Assembly (NCBI GenBank): GCA_037903475.1
Contig: JBAJFG010000384.1
Coordinates: forward strand, 3,487,001 to 3,551,000
Direction: 5' to 3'
DNA: 64,000 nt
DNA from: Ancylostoma caninum
Lineage: Eukaryota; Nematoda; Chromadorea; Rhabditida; Ancylostomatidae
Under the pieces are notes generated by a model. That model did not search any database and had not been told where the DNA came from. It was given only the letters and a program-made list of their open reading frames with translations. Positions 10,393 through 19,862 of the stretch are shown here, piece by piece. The position numbers and the translations under genes are program-made. Position 1 is the stretch's first letter. The number at the start of each line of letters is the position of its first letter.

Positions 10393-13182
10393 TTGGACAT
10401 CTGCACATACAATTGCCGATCAGCCGCATCCGACGCAGACTTGAGAACTCTTCTCCACATATCTAAGAGGCTCAGGTACGATGTCATATGTCTGCAAGAG
10501 ACGAAAACGAAAACCCCGTATGCAAGAAGAATGGAAAGCGGAGAACTGATTATAATGGGGCAAAAGATTGACGCGAAGAACGTTGGGGGGGTCGGTTTCT
10601 TGATCCACCCAAGAGTACAGCCCAGCATTCATTCGCACGAAATTCTGAGTCCGCGTATTGCTGTGCTACGATTACGAACGACGAAGAAAGCGACCATCAC
10701 CATTGTAAACTGCTACGCTCCTAACTCTGTTGCCAGCGAAGAGGACAAAGACAACTTCTACTCTGAGCTGGAAGCAGTAGTTAAGAAGGAAAAGTCATAC
10801 TACAAATACATATGCGGGGATTTCAACGCCCTTGTAGGAAATGGAAGCGACGGAAACTGGAGACTAGGTCGACACGGAAATGAAGCTAGGAACGACAATG
10901 GCTTTCGTCTATTAGATCTGATGTCTTGTTGCAACCTGTTTCATGGAAACTCCATCTTCGAGAAGCCTCAACACAGACGGTGGACCTGGGAAAGTCCTAA
11001 CGGACAAACTCATTCAGAGCTAGACCACATCCTCACGAACCGAAGATGGAGCCTGATGGACACTTCAGTAGTACCCTCTTTTGACACCGGATCCGACCAC
11101 AGACTGCTACGGGCCAAGATACGACTCAGTGATCGCATATTCAAAAGAGACACACATCGTGGGCCACCTATACGCTCTCCTGAGTATGATGAATCCGAAC
11201 TGCAGAAGGCCATGAGTGCATACAACTGGAGAAAGGAGGAAGATCCCACAGAAGACTATGAAGAATTAGCAAAAGGGTTGATATTTTGTGCCAAAGCAGC
11301 TATGATGAACTACAAACAGAGAGGAGAAAGGCTGAACCCAAAGGCCAAACAATTGCTGCGCCGTAGAGGTGAAGTCAAAAGAGATCAGGCAGCGACGCAT
11401 TTGGAGAAAGTTGTCATCAATAAAGCCTGTCGCGCGGCCATGAAGGAATCCCTTAGAGAGCACCGCAAAAATAAGCTACTTTCGACAGCCGCTCAGAGGA
11501 AAAGCCTGAAACGATGCCGACGAGAACTCTCGGACTATTCTGCTGTGACCACGTGCCTGAAAGACAAACAGGGAATACCCAAAACGACGAGGACGGACAT
11601 GGAACGCATTGTAACGGACTTTTATACAAATCTGTACCGCTCAACAACGGTTGTCCCAAGACGCCCATCCCCCACAGAAGAAAAGCCACCACCCATTCTG
11701 GTCTCGGAAGTGAGAATTGCAATTCAATCGCTGAGAAAGGGGACGGCCCCAGGACCCGATGGCATTACAGCGGACTTGCTTAGAGTCGGAGGATATACAA
11801 TGCATAAACTCTTAGCAGAGCACTTTACCTCCTATCTCGAAGCTGGCATCATTCCCGATCAGTGGAAGAGCTCCAAGACAGTGTTGATCTTCAAAAAAGG
11901 TGACAAAGAAGATATCGAAAACTACCGCCCTATTGCTTTGTTGTCTATACCGTACAAACTGTTCACGAAGATCATTCTGAACCGGCTTGAAACCACGCTT
12001 GATGAGTACCAGCCAATAGAACAGGCAGGTTTCAGAAAAGGCTTTTGCTGTATGGACCACATTCACACTATCGTCCAGCTGATTGAGAGATGCAGGGAAT
12101 ACACGATGCCTCTGATCCTCACATTCGTCGACTACAGAAAAGCATTCGACTCCGTCGAAACGAATGCAGTCTTGAATGCGCTCATACATGCAGGAGTAGA
12201 TCCAGCTTACGTGAACATTCTTGAGCAGTGCAATGTCGGAACAACGACGACAATCCAGTTGTTTGACAAAAAACTACGCATTCCGATCGGAAAAGGTGTC
12301 CGACAAGGTGACACAATATCGCCAAAACTGTTCACGTCAGCCCTCCAGTATGCTATGTCTCGACTGAACTGGGAAGACAAAGGTATCACGATCGACGGAA
12401 AGAAGCTCTCAAACCTACGATTCGCAGACGACGTGGTTCTTGTTAGCAACAACACATCAGAGATGAACCAGCTGCTAAACGAGCTGAACGAAGTGAGCAA
12501 GAGCATCGGGCTGGAAATGAATATGAAGAAGACACAGATGATGGCAAATCAGTGGTGTGACAACGGAATAGTACAGCTGGATGGAATTATCTTGAGGAAA
12601 GTAGACAGCTACGTTTACCTGGGACGTGAAGTAAATATGACGAACGACTTGACAGGCGAAATTGGGCGAAGAAGAAAAGCGGCGTGGGCAGCCATGGACA
12701 CGATTCGAGAAACAACAAGCCAAATCAGGGACTCGAAGCTGCGAGCTCACTTATTTGATTCTACGGTACTTCCGGCACTGTGTTATGCTACTGAAACATG
12801 GACGGACAACAGAAACATCTCCTTGGCTATGAGAACGACACACAGGGCCTTGGAAAGATGTCTTCTGGGAACGAATAGATGGAAGCAATGGAAATGCGGC
12901 CTCAGTAGCAAAGACTTGAGGAAGGAATCGAAGATCAAGGACCTGACAGACTACATGGCATCCGCAAAGCATCGGTGGGCAGGACACGTGATGCGCCGAA
13001 CTGACGACAGATGGAGCACGAGATCAACTCTCTGGACTCCCTTGAACGTCAAAAGACCCCTCGGCCGACCCTTCACGCGCTGGTCTGATACATTTTCCAG
13101 GTCGTTTAAACAAAGAGAACTGACGAACTGGATGAGAGCGGCCCGAGACAGGAGAACCTGGAGCGAATGTGGTCCACACTGA
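10393..13182 (+). CDS. RTE endonuclease-reverse transcriptase polyprotein
   Basis: This retrotransposon protein would nick target DNA and copy its own RNA by target-primed reverse transcription. Counting from the TTG at 10393, endonuclease motifs are TYNCRS (about residues 5-10), LQETK (about 35), GDFNA (142-146), ELDHILTN (about 210) and SDHRLL (234-239). RT motifs are GPDGITADLL (about 455), FVDYRKAFDSV (578-588), GVRQGDTISPKLF (about 637) and the catalytic FADD (677-680). A C-terminal stretch rich in W and R follows. No stop or frameshift was seen over 929 codons. The frame stays open upstream to 10192 but has no ATG there, so the true start is unclear; RTE ORFs often overlap a tiny upstream ORF. 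The element may be autonomous, or only recently dead. Confidence 0.88.
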   Translation: MDICTYNCRSAASDADLRTLLHISKRLRYDVICLQETKTKTPYARRMESGELIIMGQKIDAKNVGGVGFLIHPRVQPSIHSHEILSPRIAVLRLRTTKKATITIVNCYAPNSVASEEDKDNFYSELEAVVKKEKSYYKYICGDFNALVGNGSDGNWRLGRHGNEARNDNGFRLLDLMSCCNLFHGNSIFEKPQHRRWTWESPNGQTHSELDHILTNRRWSLMDTSVVPSFDTGSDHRLLRAKIRLSDRIFKRDTHRGPPIRSPEYDESELQKAMSAYNWRKEEDPTEDYEELAKGLIFCAKAAMMNYKQRGERLNPKAKQLLRRRGEVKRDQAATHLEKVVINKACRAAMKESLREHRKNKLLSTAAQRKSLKRCRRELSDYSAVTTCLKDKQGIPKTTRTDMERIVTDFYTNLYRSTTVVPRRPSPTEEKPPPILVSEVRIAIQSLRKGTAPGPDGITADLLRVGGYTMHKLLAEHFTSYLEAGIIPDQWKSSKTVLIFKKGDKEDIENYRPIALLSIPYKLFTKIILNRLETTLDEYQPIEQAGFRKGFCCMDHIHTIVQLIERCREYTMPLILTFVDYRKAFDSVETNAVLNALIHAGVDPAYVNILEQCNVGTTTTIQLFDKKLRIPIGKGVRQGDTISPKLFTSALQYAMSRLNWEDKGITIDGKKLSNLRFADDVVLVSNNTSEMNQLLNELNEVSKSIGLEMNMKKTQMMANQWCDNGIVQLDGIILRKVDSYVYLGREVNMTNDLTGEIGRRRKAAWAAMDTIRETTSQIRDSKLRAHLFDSTVLPALCYATETWTDNRNISLAMRTTHRALERCLLGTNRWKQWKCGLSSKDLRKESKIKDLTDYMASAKHRWAGHVMRRTDDRWSTRSTLWTPLNVKRPLGRPFTRWSDTFSRSFKQRELTNWMRAARDRRTWSECGPH

Positions 13183-13229
13183 GAAGACCAACCCAGCAGT
13201 GAAGATGGACCATCAAAGTATCAAAGTAA

Positions 13230-13314
<85 letters not shown>
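13230..13314. repeat. (TA)n microsatellite tail of the RTE element
   Basis: About 42 uninterrupted TA units directly follow the short RTE 3' UTR. A second, interrupted TA-rich tract (about 10026-10070) borders the 5' end, so the element is framed by TA-rich DNA on both sides. Confidence 0.9.
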
Positions 13315-13316
<2 letters not shown>

Positions 13317-13550
13317 TACAGTCACAATGGATATAGACACCATACCGGAGTGTTGATGGGCTCCAGGAACTGTGAACTAACTGAAGATGTACGTTGTTGT
13401 ACATGGTCACCTAACGAAAAACTTCAGTAAAATACACTTCTAAAAGGTCATGTATTTTCTACTGAATACCTACAATTTGCTACTCGCTACTAGAGATCCC
13501 GTGTAGTGCTGAGTAAGTGATTATCTGACGGTCCAAGATGATAAGAGCTC

Positions 13551-13680
13551 GGTGGCTCCCGAGGTTGGTAGAGTGTTTCGTGGAAGCGACCGCGGTGAAA
13601 AATAGCATGCTCAGAGCGCTCACTGTCGTTCTCTGTACGCTCTTGACAGGAGCCGGCTAAGAGGGTTCGAGCTACGGAAC
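13551..13680 (+). repeat. tRNA-like (SINE head?) sequence
   Basis: GAGGTTGGTAGAGTG resembles a pol III A box, and GAGGGTTCGAGCTAC about 95 bp later resembles a B box. Spacing is too long for a simple tRNA and no cloverleaf forms, so this is a tRNA-derived repeat or a decayed tRNA rather than a gene. Confidence 0.35.
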
Positions 13681-13685
13681 AACTG

Positions 13686-13844
13686 CTTATTTATCCCCAC
13701 CTTCTTTGTCACTAGACTATCGTTTTTTTTTTTTTCGAAGAAAATATAGCAAAAATGGTACTTGAAAAAGTACCATTTTTGCTATAAATATTTTCTTCGA
13801 AAAAAAACGATAGTCTAGTGACAAAGAAGGTGGGGATAAATAAG
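13686..13844. repeat. Near-perfect 159-bp palindrome
   Basis: Arms of about 74 bp (13686-13760 and 13770-13844) are almost exact reverse complements apart from the length of a T/A run and a 3-bp difference. They surround a loop of about 10 bp, CTTGAAAAAG. It carries no ORF of note. The low divergence suggests a young foldback MITE or a recent inverted duplication. Confidence 0.85.
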
Positions 13845-14039
13845 TATATGAGAAATATGAGAAAATCTTCACTATAATATATGAGAAAAAGTGAAAAACT
13901 ACTCTTTTCAAAACAAAGAAGAACGGGCCTTATCCATGTTCAGATAACAAATTAGTGAAATAATTGATGTTAAAGGGATAACTTTTTGATTTTCGGAAGT
14001 GAAGAGATAAATAATAAATAATAGATAATCATGTTTGTA

Positions 14040-15319
14040 TCAGGTTGGTGCGAAATTAATTGCCGTTTTGGGGTATGCACAAATAAACTGTTCTCTTCCG
14101 TGGAATTTGAAAGATTTTGAGCAACTTGTGTGACCTTCTAAAAGGGTTTTTCCTCCTATTTCAAATGCTTCTTGAATATTATGGCTAACTCTTTCCTGCG
14201 GTTCTTTATAGTGTCACTAATAAATGATAAGTCGAGGTGATTTTCGGGCGATCATGGTTAATGACCTCAAACTTGATCACTCCGAATCCGGGACGTCCGG
14301 CAATCTTGAATTTGTTTTATCTCAGAATCATCTTACCAATGAACAGTGAGATAGGGGTTCGCGGAGTTTTCTCCCTACGATTTCAAACTCAAATACAACT
14401 ATGGTCGTGGTCGCGGGATGTCGCTAGACGATCGGGCGTTGAGGGCAGCCGTGGAACTTTAACCGGATCTTATCATCGGAACGATGAGAGCAGGGATGGT
14501 CACTCACTATACTATAGCTTCAAGACATCTGACTTCAATCAACAGTACAAGCAAGGTGCGAATGTGAACACCACACGATCTGACAGGTGACAGGTGTCTC
14601 ACAAGCTGAGACACCTTTTCTAACTTAGTTTTTCTTCCCAAAACTACTCACTTCTAAACCATGTAGTTACTGTGAACGAAGCTCAGTTTCTGTACAATAA
14701 CAAGAAATGCTAATGGATATGGACAGAGACGACCTCCCACTTCTAAGTTTTCCTGAACCAAATCTTCTCTGTAGGGAGTTATGTTGGGAGTTTGCTGGTG
14801 CTGTAAGGGTGTGATCCGCTGTAACTTTTTCCATCCTAGTCGTTAGTTGACAGAAGAGTCCTACTATTGCAATTTTGAGCTGATGTCCGAAAATCTGCGG
14901 CGGATGTTGTTGGCAGTGGTGAAAAGAACCAGGTTTTCTCCTGCACTAGGGTAGCGCTACGCCTCTCACTTGGAAACTCACCCAGCAAAAACTGGCACAG
15001 TAAGGCATCGAGGTGCTCACTCATCCTCCTTTTCCTCAGATCTTTCCCTTACTGAATATCACTTTCCCGAGTCCCAGATTGCAAACCTGCGACAGCAGCC
15101 GACTGCTGATCTAGAGCATGCCGAAATCGCCTTCTAAAAGTTTTTAGATTTCTGCGATCTCAGTTTTCAATGTAGAAGCGCAGCGTTTTCACCACGTCGT
15201 TAGGGAAGATTTAGCGAATTAAATGGACATTAAACTGATGAAGATTGTTGTGTTTCAGCCAAGTTATAACACTTTGAACTCAATTGTTCGTTTCGGCAAT
15301 TAATTCCGCACCAACCTGA
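14040..15319. mobile_element. Mariner-like element, 1.28 kb, transposase not recognisable
   Basis: Terminal inverted repeats start TCAGGTTGGTGCGAAATTAA at 14040, with the mirror copy at 15294-15319. TA flanks both ends (14038-14039 and 15320-15321), as expected for mariner target duplications. The repeat resembles the GGTTGGTGC-type ends known from the cecropia/Hsmar1 group of mariners. The length fits a whole mariner, but all frames are broken and I could not identify transposase motifs, so it is old or internally replaced. Confidence 0.7.
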
Positions 15320-15543
15320 TAAATGAGTCTCTGTCATCCTCTCATTTTTACTCTTTCTTCATCTTTTCTCCAAAAAAAAAAAGAAGATTGGGGGGGGATA
15401 GCTATGCAGCCTTTCCTCTAAAATGGTGGTTCTCCTCTACTTCGGCAAAAAAGTGAACGTGGATGGAATACGAAACTCAGGGTATTGCACCTATGACAGC
15501 CACTAAGTATCACCACTTCCACAACAGTAAGATAGTCGCTTAC

Positions 15544-18500
15544 CGTCATCCATTAAGGCCAATTGCACTTCCTGTTCCGTTCCGTTTGGTGTGTGAACTC
15601 GATAAATCTCTCCAACGACGTAATGCATCTGCAAGGCAGCGCACAATAGGATCACAAATGTATTGCAAGCAAGAAAATTTAGGTCATACTTACAGGTTTC
15701 GGGTTCGCTTTTGGCAGGACTCCATCTGCCATGAGTGTGGGTGGCATATCTACTCCTTGTTTGAACTCGTTCGATGGTGAACCGACTATAGGTCCTTCCA
15801 AGACAGGCGGTTCCATTTGACTAGCAACGTCGTCACCAATGAAATCGTTTTCACCACCTGTATCCAAAACGCGCACTTGCGCTTCGGAGACAGATGGTCC
15901 TCCAACCCTCGTCTGCGCGATTCCTTCCGAAGAACTGCTCAAATGATCATGCACATCTGCACTAAGAGTGCCTACTTCACCATGTTCAGAACGGTTCTTC
16001 TGTAAAGAAGCATCGGAAACGAATTCCTTCCTCATCGATGGAGTATAAGAATCTGCATCCAACTGCTGTTCTGCGAACTTCGTTGAATGCTCGATGTTCT
16101 CCATCTGCTGCGGGATCGCTAAGACGCTCACTTCAACAGAGGCTTCATTGTTTCGTCGTCCAGTGAAGTTCGCGCTTACGAACACTTCGCTGGTCGTATC
16201 GCCTGAGTCAAACGGCTGGATATCTACGAGATCGTTTTCCATGTCATCATCTGCGACTGGGGTGTCGTTTGCTAGATCCAAATCTCCATCGAGCGATTTG
16301 AAGCTGGCCACTGGATTCGCGATGCCCTGAAGATAGAAAATTCAGAAGTGGGATACTTAGGACAGCATGCAGCAGGTCACAAACGAAAGGAGTTTTTACC
16401 TAGTTTTAAGAGTCAATGTGTTGAAGTTTTTATTGTGGTAGAAACAACATAAAACAATCTTCGGAAAGAACACGAAAACCATAGCTTAGGCAGTTGAGTT
16501 TACTTCAGAAAAATTGTCGAAGAAGAATTGGAGGAAAATACTCTGCGCGAAGCTGTGCTTCGTGTACATTACAATGACCTCCCGGCGTTGCACTGGAGGG
16601 TACAATTTCTAAGCCAAATTCAGGGTTGGGATTCATGAAACGATAACCAAGCAGACCAATGATGCTTAGCCTGATTAGTTATTATACAGACTACGCAATG
16701 CTAGAACACGCAGGACGCAAAAGTTGGTTTACAGCCCTGACTTTGCTTGGCTACGCGTTCATGAATCCTAGCACAGCATGTTCTTGTGTGTGCTTGTCTT
16801 CTGGACAGTGAGGTATAAGCGATTACGATTAAACATATACGAAAGATGTCACTGCATTGAAATACTGGATTAAAAGCTTTTCACTACCTTTGCTTTTGAC
16901 TACAACAGCCCATAACAAATACATAATGCAAGTAGTAATTGCTTTACGCAACGAGCATTCGCTAGACTTGTACAGTCAGGTCAAATAATCGTTCGCTGCG
17001 TAACTACGTAGCTAAATCCTTGTGAAAAATACTTGCCTCATGCTTCATCGCCCATCTGCTAAGCCGTGCCGCATCACCTATGCATTATCACACGTGATGT
17101 GACGTGGCTAAGCTGACGGGCGGTTCAGCGTGAGGCAAGAATTTTTGATAAAAACTGTAATTAATTATTTGATTTCCACTAGCAACCCAATGGCTAGTTT
17201 ACGACAACCCTTAAAAATTACAATGAATAAACAAACCAATGACTGTTGGGAGCCACATGCGGATTCGTGGTGATAGGGTAGCTCAGCTTGAACGTGTATG
17301 TCACCTACAATAACATGTTTCAGAATATAAAAAAAAAAACAGAACAATTGAAACATTGTAGGTAATAACTATCTGGTAGCCATATTGAGTCTCACAATGA
17401 ATTTAAGTAACAATCATGGCTCAACATCAACAACTCCTGCAGTAACACTGACAACCACTCACTTTTAGTGGCGTCCATATTTTTGGATTCGATTTCCTCC
17501 GAATCGTATCCCTAAACGACTTCTTCAAGATCTGAATATCATACCCATGTATAACGAATGATCGAAGCAAACAGACCATAACAACCATGCTAGGCCTCTT
17601 TAAACGAGGTCGACGCTTGGGGCTAATTGGTGTTGGACTCAGCGTTCGTTTCGGCCTGGGCTCTCTCGCTGATCTACGCAAACCACACACTGAGGAAGCA
17701 GGTGAGTTAGGCTCGGCTGGCCTTAAAACAGACAATTACTATTTGATTTTAAATAAAATTGCAGCCAACAAGAAAATATATGGTTCAATTTAGATGAGCT
17801 TTCTGGAAAGGGAAGGATACCTGGTCAGTGCAGTCACTTATAGGGAAGTGTGTATTGCCTTATGCAGCTTGCGAGGCTAATTTTGAATCCGTTTTCGAAA
17901 TCGGCCAAACTCCTCTCTTTGACGAGTTACGGCCTTTTGGTATTGTGAATATAGCGGTCATAGAAGGATTTTCACCATTTGTTGTACTCATTCCGACAAA
18001 CTCCGATGTTTTGGCTGGTGCATATGATTTTTCGGCAAATTTCGAACCTGTGGGTGGCTGCGTGAAGGATGAGAGACTTATCTCTGCGCTACGAGCCCTC
18101 CTTGTACGCTAATCTCATTGCTTGCAAATGAGCACCAAAAATGGGCATCACTCATCATAGAGAGGAGGTTGGCCGATTTTGAAAACGGATTTGAAACTAT
18201 CGTTGCAAGCAGCGTTAGGCAACATAAATGTCGCTATGGAAGGCCACATTGATCACATGGCGGGAGATAAGCACAGAACATTTGACTAGTCTTAAAGGCA
18301 GGGGTCCACCTCATTCTCGTGGTTGAGTTAATGGCATATTCTGCATCTACTCCACATGCTGATTCCAGCGGTATATCCAAATTGTCTCGAAACGGTCTTT
18401 TAACCCGTTTCCGGGGTCTGTAACAGTTTGCCAACCCGAGTTGACATGTGAAGCCGTTGATCTTATCGACTGAACACACCGAGACTCGTTGGCGAACGCT

Positions 18501-19862
18501 GCTGCCGTGGCAGGCAGCCAGCACAGCGATCTGTTCTTTGGAGCGATCCACCTCCGGGCTCCAAAAATGTGGTCAGTTTGAACCCTTCAAAAATAGGGCT
18601 TTCGGCGTTTTTGAGCCTGTTGATGTACATAACCGAGATCAACATGGCGAGAAGGTCGATATATCCAGTAGGCGGAATGAGGTGGGCCCATGCCTTTAAC
18701 GAAAGATCTATCTGCGTTTTACATAGTTTCTCAAGACTGAACTTCTGTGAATGTATTAAAGAGATTCATGCTAAAATCACGTACTCCTTAGGAACATTTT
18801 CGCCCATGGCTGGAAGCTTTGAAGAGGAAGTGTCTTCATCTAAGCGAGCAGGAGCCTTTCGTCGCTGCTGCGATCTAGAATTCCTGCAAAACTCTCCGAA
18901 TAACTTATGATATGATATCAAGATGGAGAAGGAACCCATAATCCGTTGACATCAGGAATTAAGAACATACATGCTCACTGGACCTTCTTCCTTCACTGAA
19001 CATTCTTGGTCGAGTCTGCTTCGTGGTGTTCTCCTCGTTTCTCTAAATTCGACATAGAAGAACGAATTTCAAAAAAAGAACTACGTAAAACAAATCTAAA
19101 TAATTCGTAAGTGAATCAGATAAGGTAATTCTATAACAGCGAACATAGGGCCACAAACAGTCTTGGAATTGGGAGAAGGTCAAGAACAACTTCCTATAAA
19201 AGAAGAACGTACGACTGAACAGATCCTGAAGCAACATCGTCCGCGGCAACGTCAGACTTCCTCGTTCTAAGAAGTAAATTTGAGAGGAGTAGCAGAATAA
19301 GGGAGAAAAAAAAAGGAAGTTGGATAAAGATATCCATTCAACAAGCACACCTCCATGCACTATCCTCAGCTGACACAACTCACCTTACTCTCCGTGGCGA
19401 CTGTAGATCACTGACTTTAGAAGGAAAATTCTCAGATTCAGAAGAAGTGGATGGCTGTGAGGTTCTGAAGTGTGGTTCGGTTAATGGAGTATAGATCCAA
19501 GTTACTGTGATGGTATGCTGTGGCTCATTCACACATTGGCAACAAGACGGATTTCATACGCATGTTCGCCTAAACCGGCGTTTGTGCTCAACCGGCTGAT
19601 CACAAGGCCGCACGTGGTACACCTTGCGTGCGCACGTGTTTGACCACGTCGCCAATGCGTCAAGTAAGCAGATCATTCTTTTGAAAACTTTAAAAATTGA
19701 TGGAGATGCTAGCAACGGAGGCTAGTATTCACTTTCAATCATCACTTTCAGAAAAAAAAACTGATCTACAGCGAAAGTGTGTAAAATTCATCCTTACCTC
19801 ACTATCCTTCGCGATGACCCAGTTCTTGTGTCGCGCATGAATAGCTGGATTAATCGACCTTT
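15544..19862 (-). CDS. Multi-zinc-finger protein, N-terminal part (continues at 1054-6863)
   Basis: Ten minus-strand exons keep phase at every junction: 19798-19862, 19384-19464, 18971-19042, 18785-18883, 17586-17721, 17463-17531, 17237-17304, 16568-16670, 15694-16326 and 15544-15628. The first exons encode a basic, Ser/Pro-rich region (ETRRTPRSRLDQE, RSQQRRKAPARL, PKRTLSPTPISPKRRPRLKR), likely disordered and nuclear. A short compact stretch follows (SIIGLLGYRFMNPNPEFGLE). The 633-bp exon is acidic and low in aromatics (DGDLDLAND, DDDMENDLVDIQ). The last exon (MHYVVGEIYRVHTPNG) leads in phase into the first finger exon at 6863. The first exon at 19862 has an acceptor, so a 5' exon lies upstream and was not found. 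No family is recognised; a transcription or chromatin role is inferred from composition and the fingers. Confidence 0.75.
17833..18240. repeat. Foldback MITE with arms of about 90 bp
   Basis: The left arm (about 17833-17926) contains ATCCGTTTTCGAAATCGGCC. Its inverted counterpart (about 18148-18238) contains GGCCGATTTTGAAAACGGAT. Arms are about 85% alike. The element lies in the intron between exons 17721 and 18785 of the zinc-finger gene. The + ORF across the left part is a by-product. Confidence 0.7.
18292..18699. repeat. MITE with TTAAAGGCA termini
   Basis: It starts TTAAAGGCAGGGGTCCACCT at 18292 and ends with the inverted GGTGGGCCCATGCCTTTAA at 18699. A decayed relative of its interior (ACCCTTCAAAAATAGGGC-like) lies near 43060-43290. 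The TTTAAAGGCAGCGTCC ends of the element at 34371-34996 look like the same superfamily. Confidence 0.65.

Larger units (their letters stand above)
10071..13314 (+). mobile_element. RTE-clade non-LTR retrotransposon, near full length
   Basis: A single uninterrupted ORF carries an apurinic endonuclease and a reverse transcriptase. It has a short 5' leader from about 10071 and a 3' UTR of about 45 bp that includes a doubled ATCAAAGT. A long (TA)n tract ends the element at 13230-13314. That layout, one EN-RT ORF with a tiny 3' UTR and a microsatellite-like tail, is typical of RTE elements. The leader opens with an 8-bp stem (10071-10078 with 10097-10104). GTCACAATG occurs just left of the element (near 10010) and just right (13320-13328), a possible but imperfect target duplication. 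It is inserted in the zinc-finger gene intron in the opposite orientation. Confidence 0.85.
6864..15543. other. 8.7-kb intron of the zinc-finger gene, packed with mobile DNA
   Basis: The exon ending at 15544 leaves one base and the exon starting at 6863 begins with two, so they join in phase with no need for another exon. From low to high coordinate the interval holds: unassigned sequence with a G-run near 7106; degenerate tandem repeats at 7985-8670; unassigned AT-rich sequence at 8700-10020; an RTE element at 10071-13314; a tRNA-like stretch at 13551-13680; a palindrome at 13686-13844; and a mariner-like element at 14040-15319. Confidence 0.65.

Noticed and set aside
10164..10628. 154-codon minus ORF over the RTE 5' end
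   Set aside because: It is antisense to the retrotransposon leader and endonuclease domain, so it is a shadow of biased codon use.
15679..15693. Extending the acidic exon a few codons past 15694
   Set aside because: CCT|GTAAGT at 15693/15694 is a strong donor and keeps phase into the next exon at 15628, so the last codons of the raw ORF are intronic.
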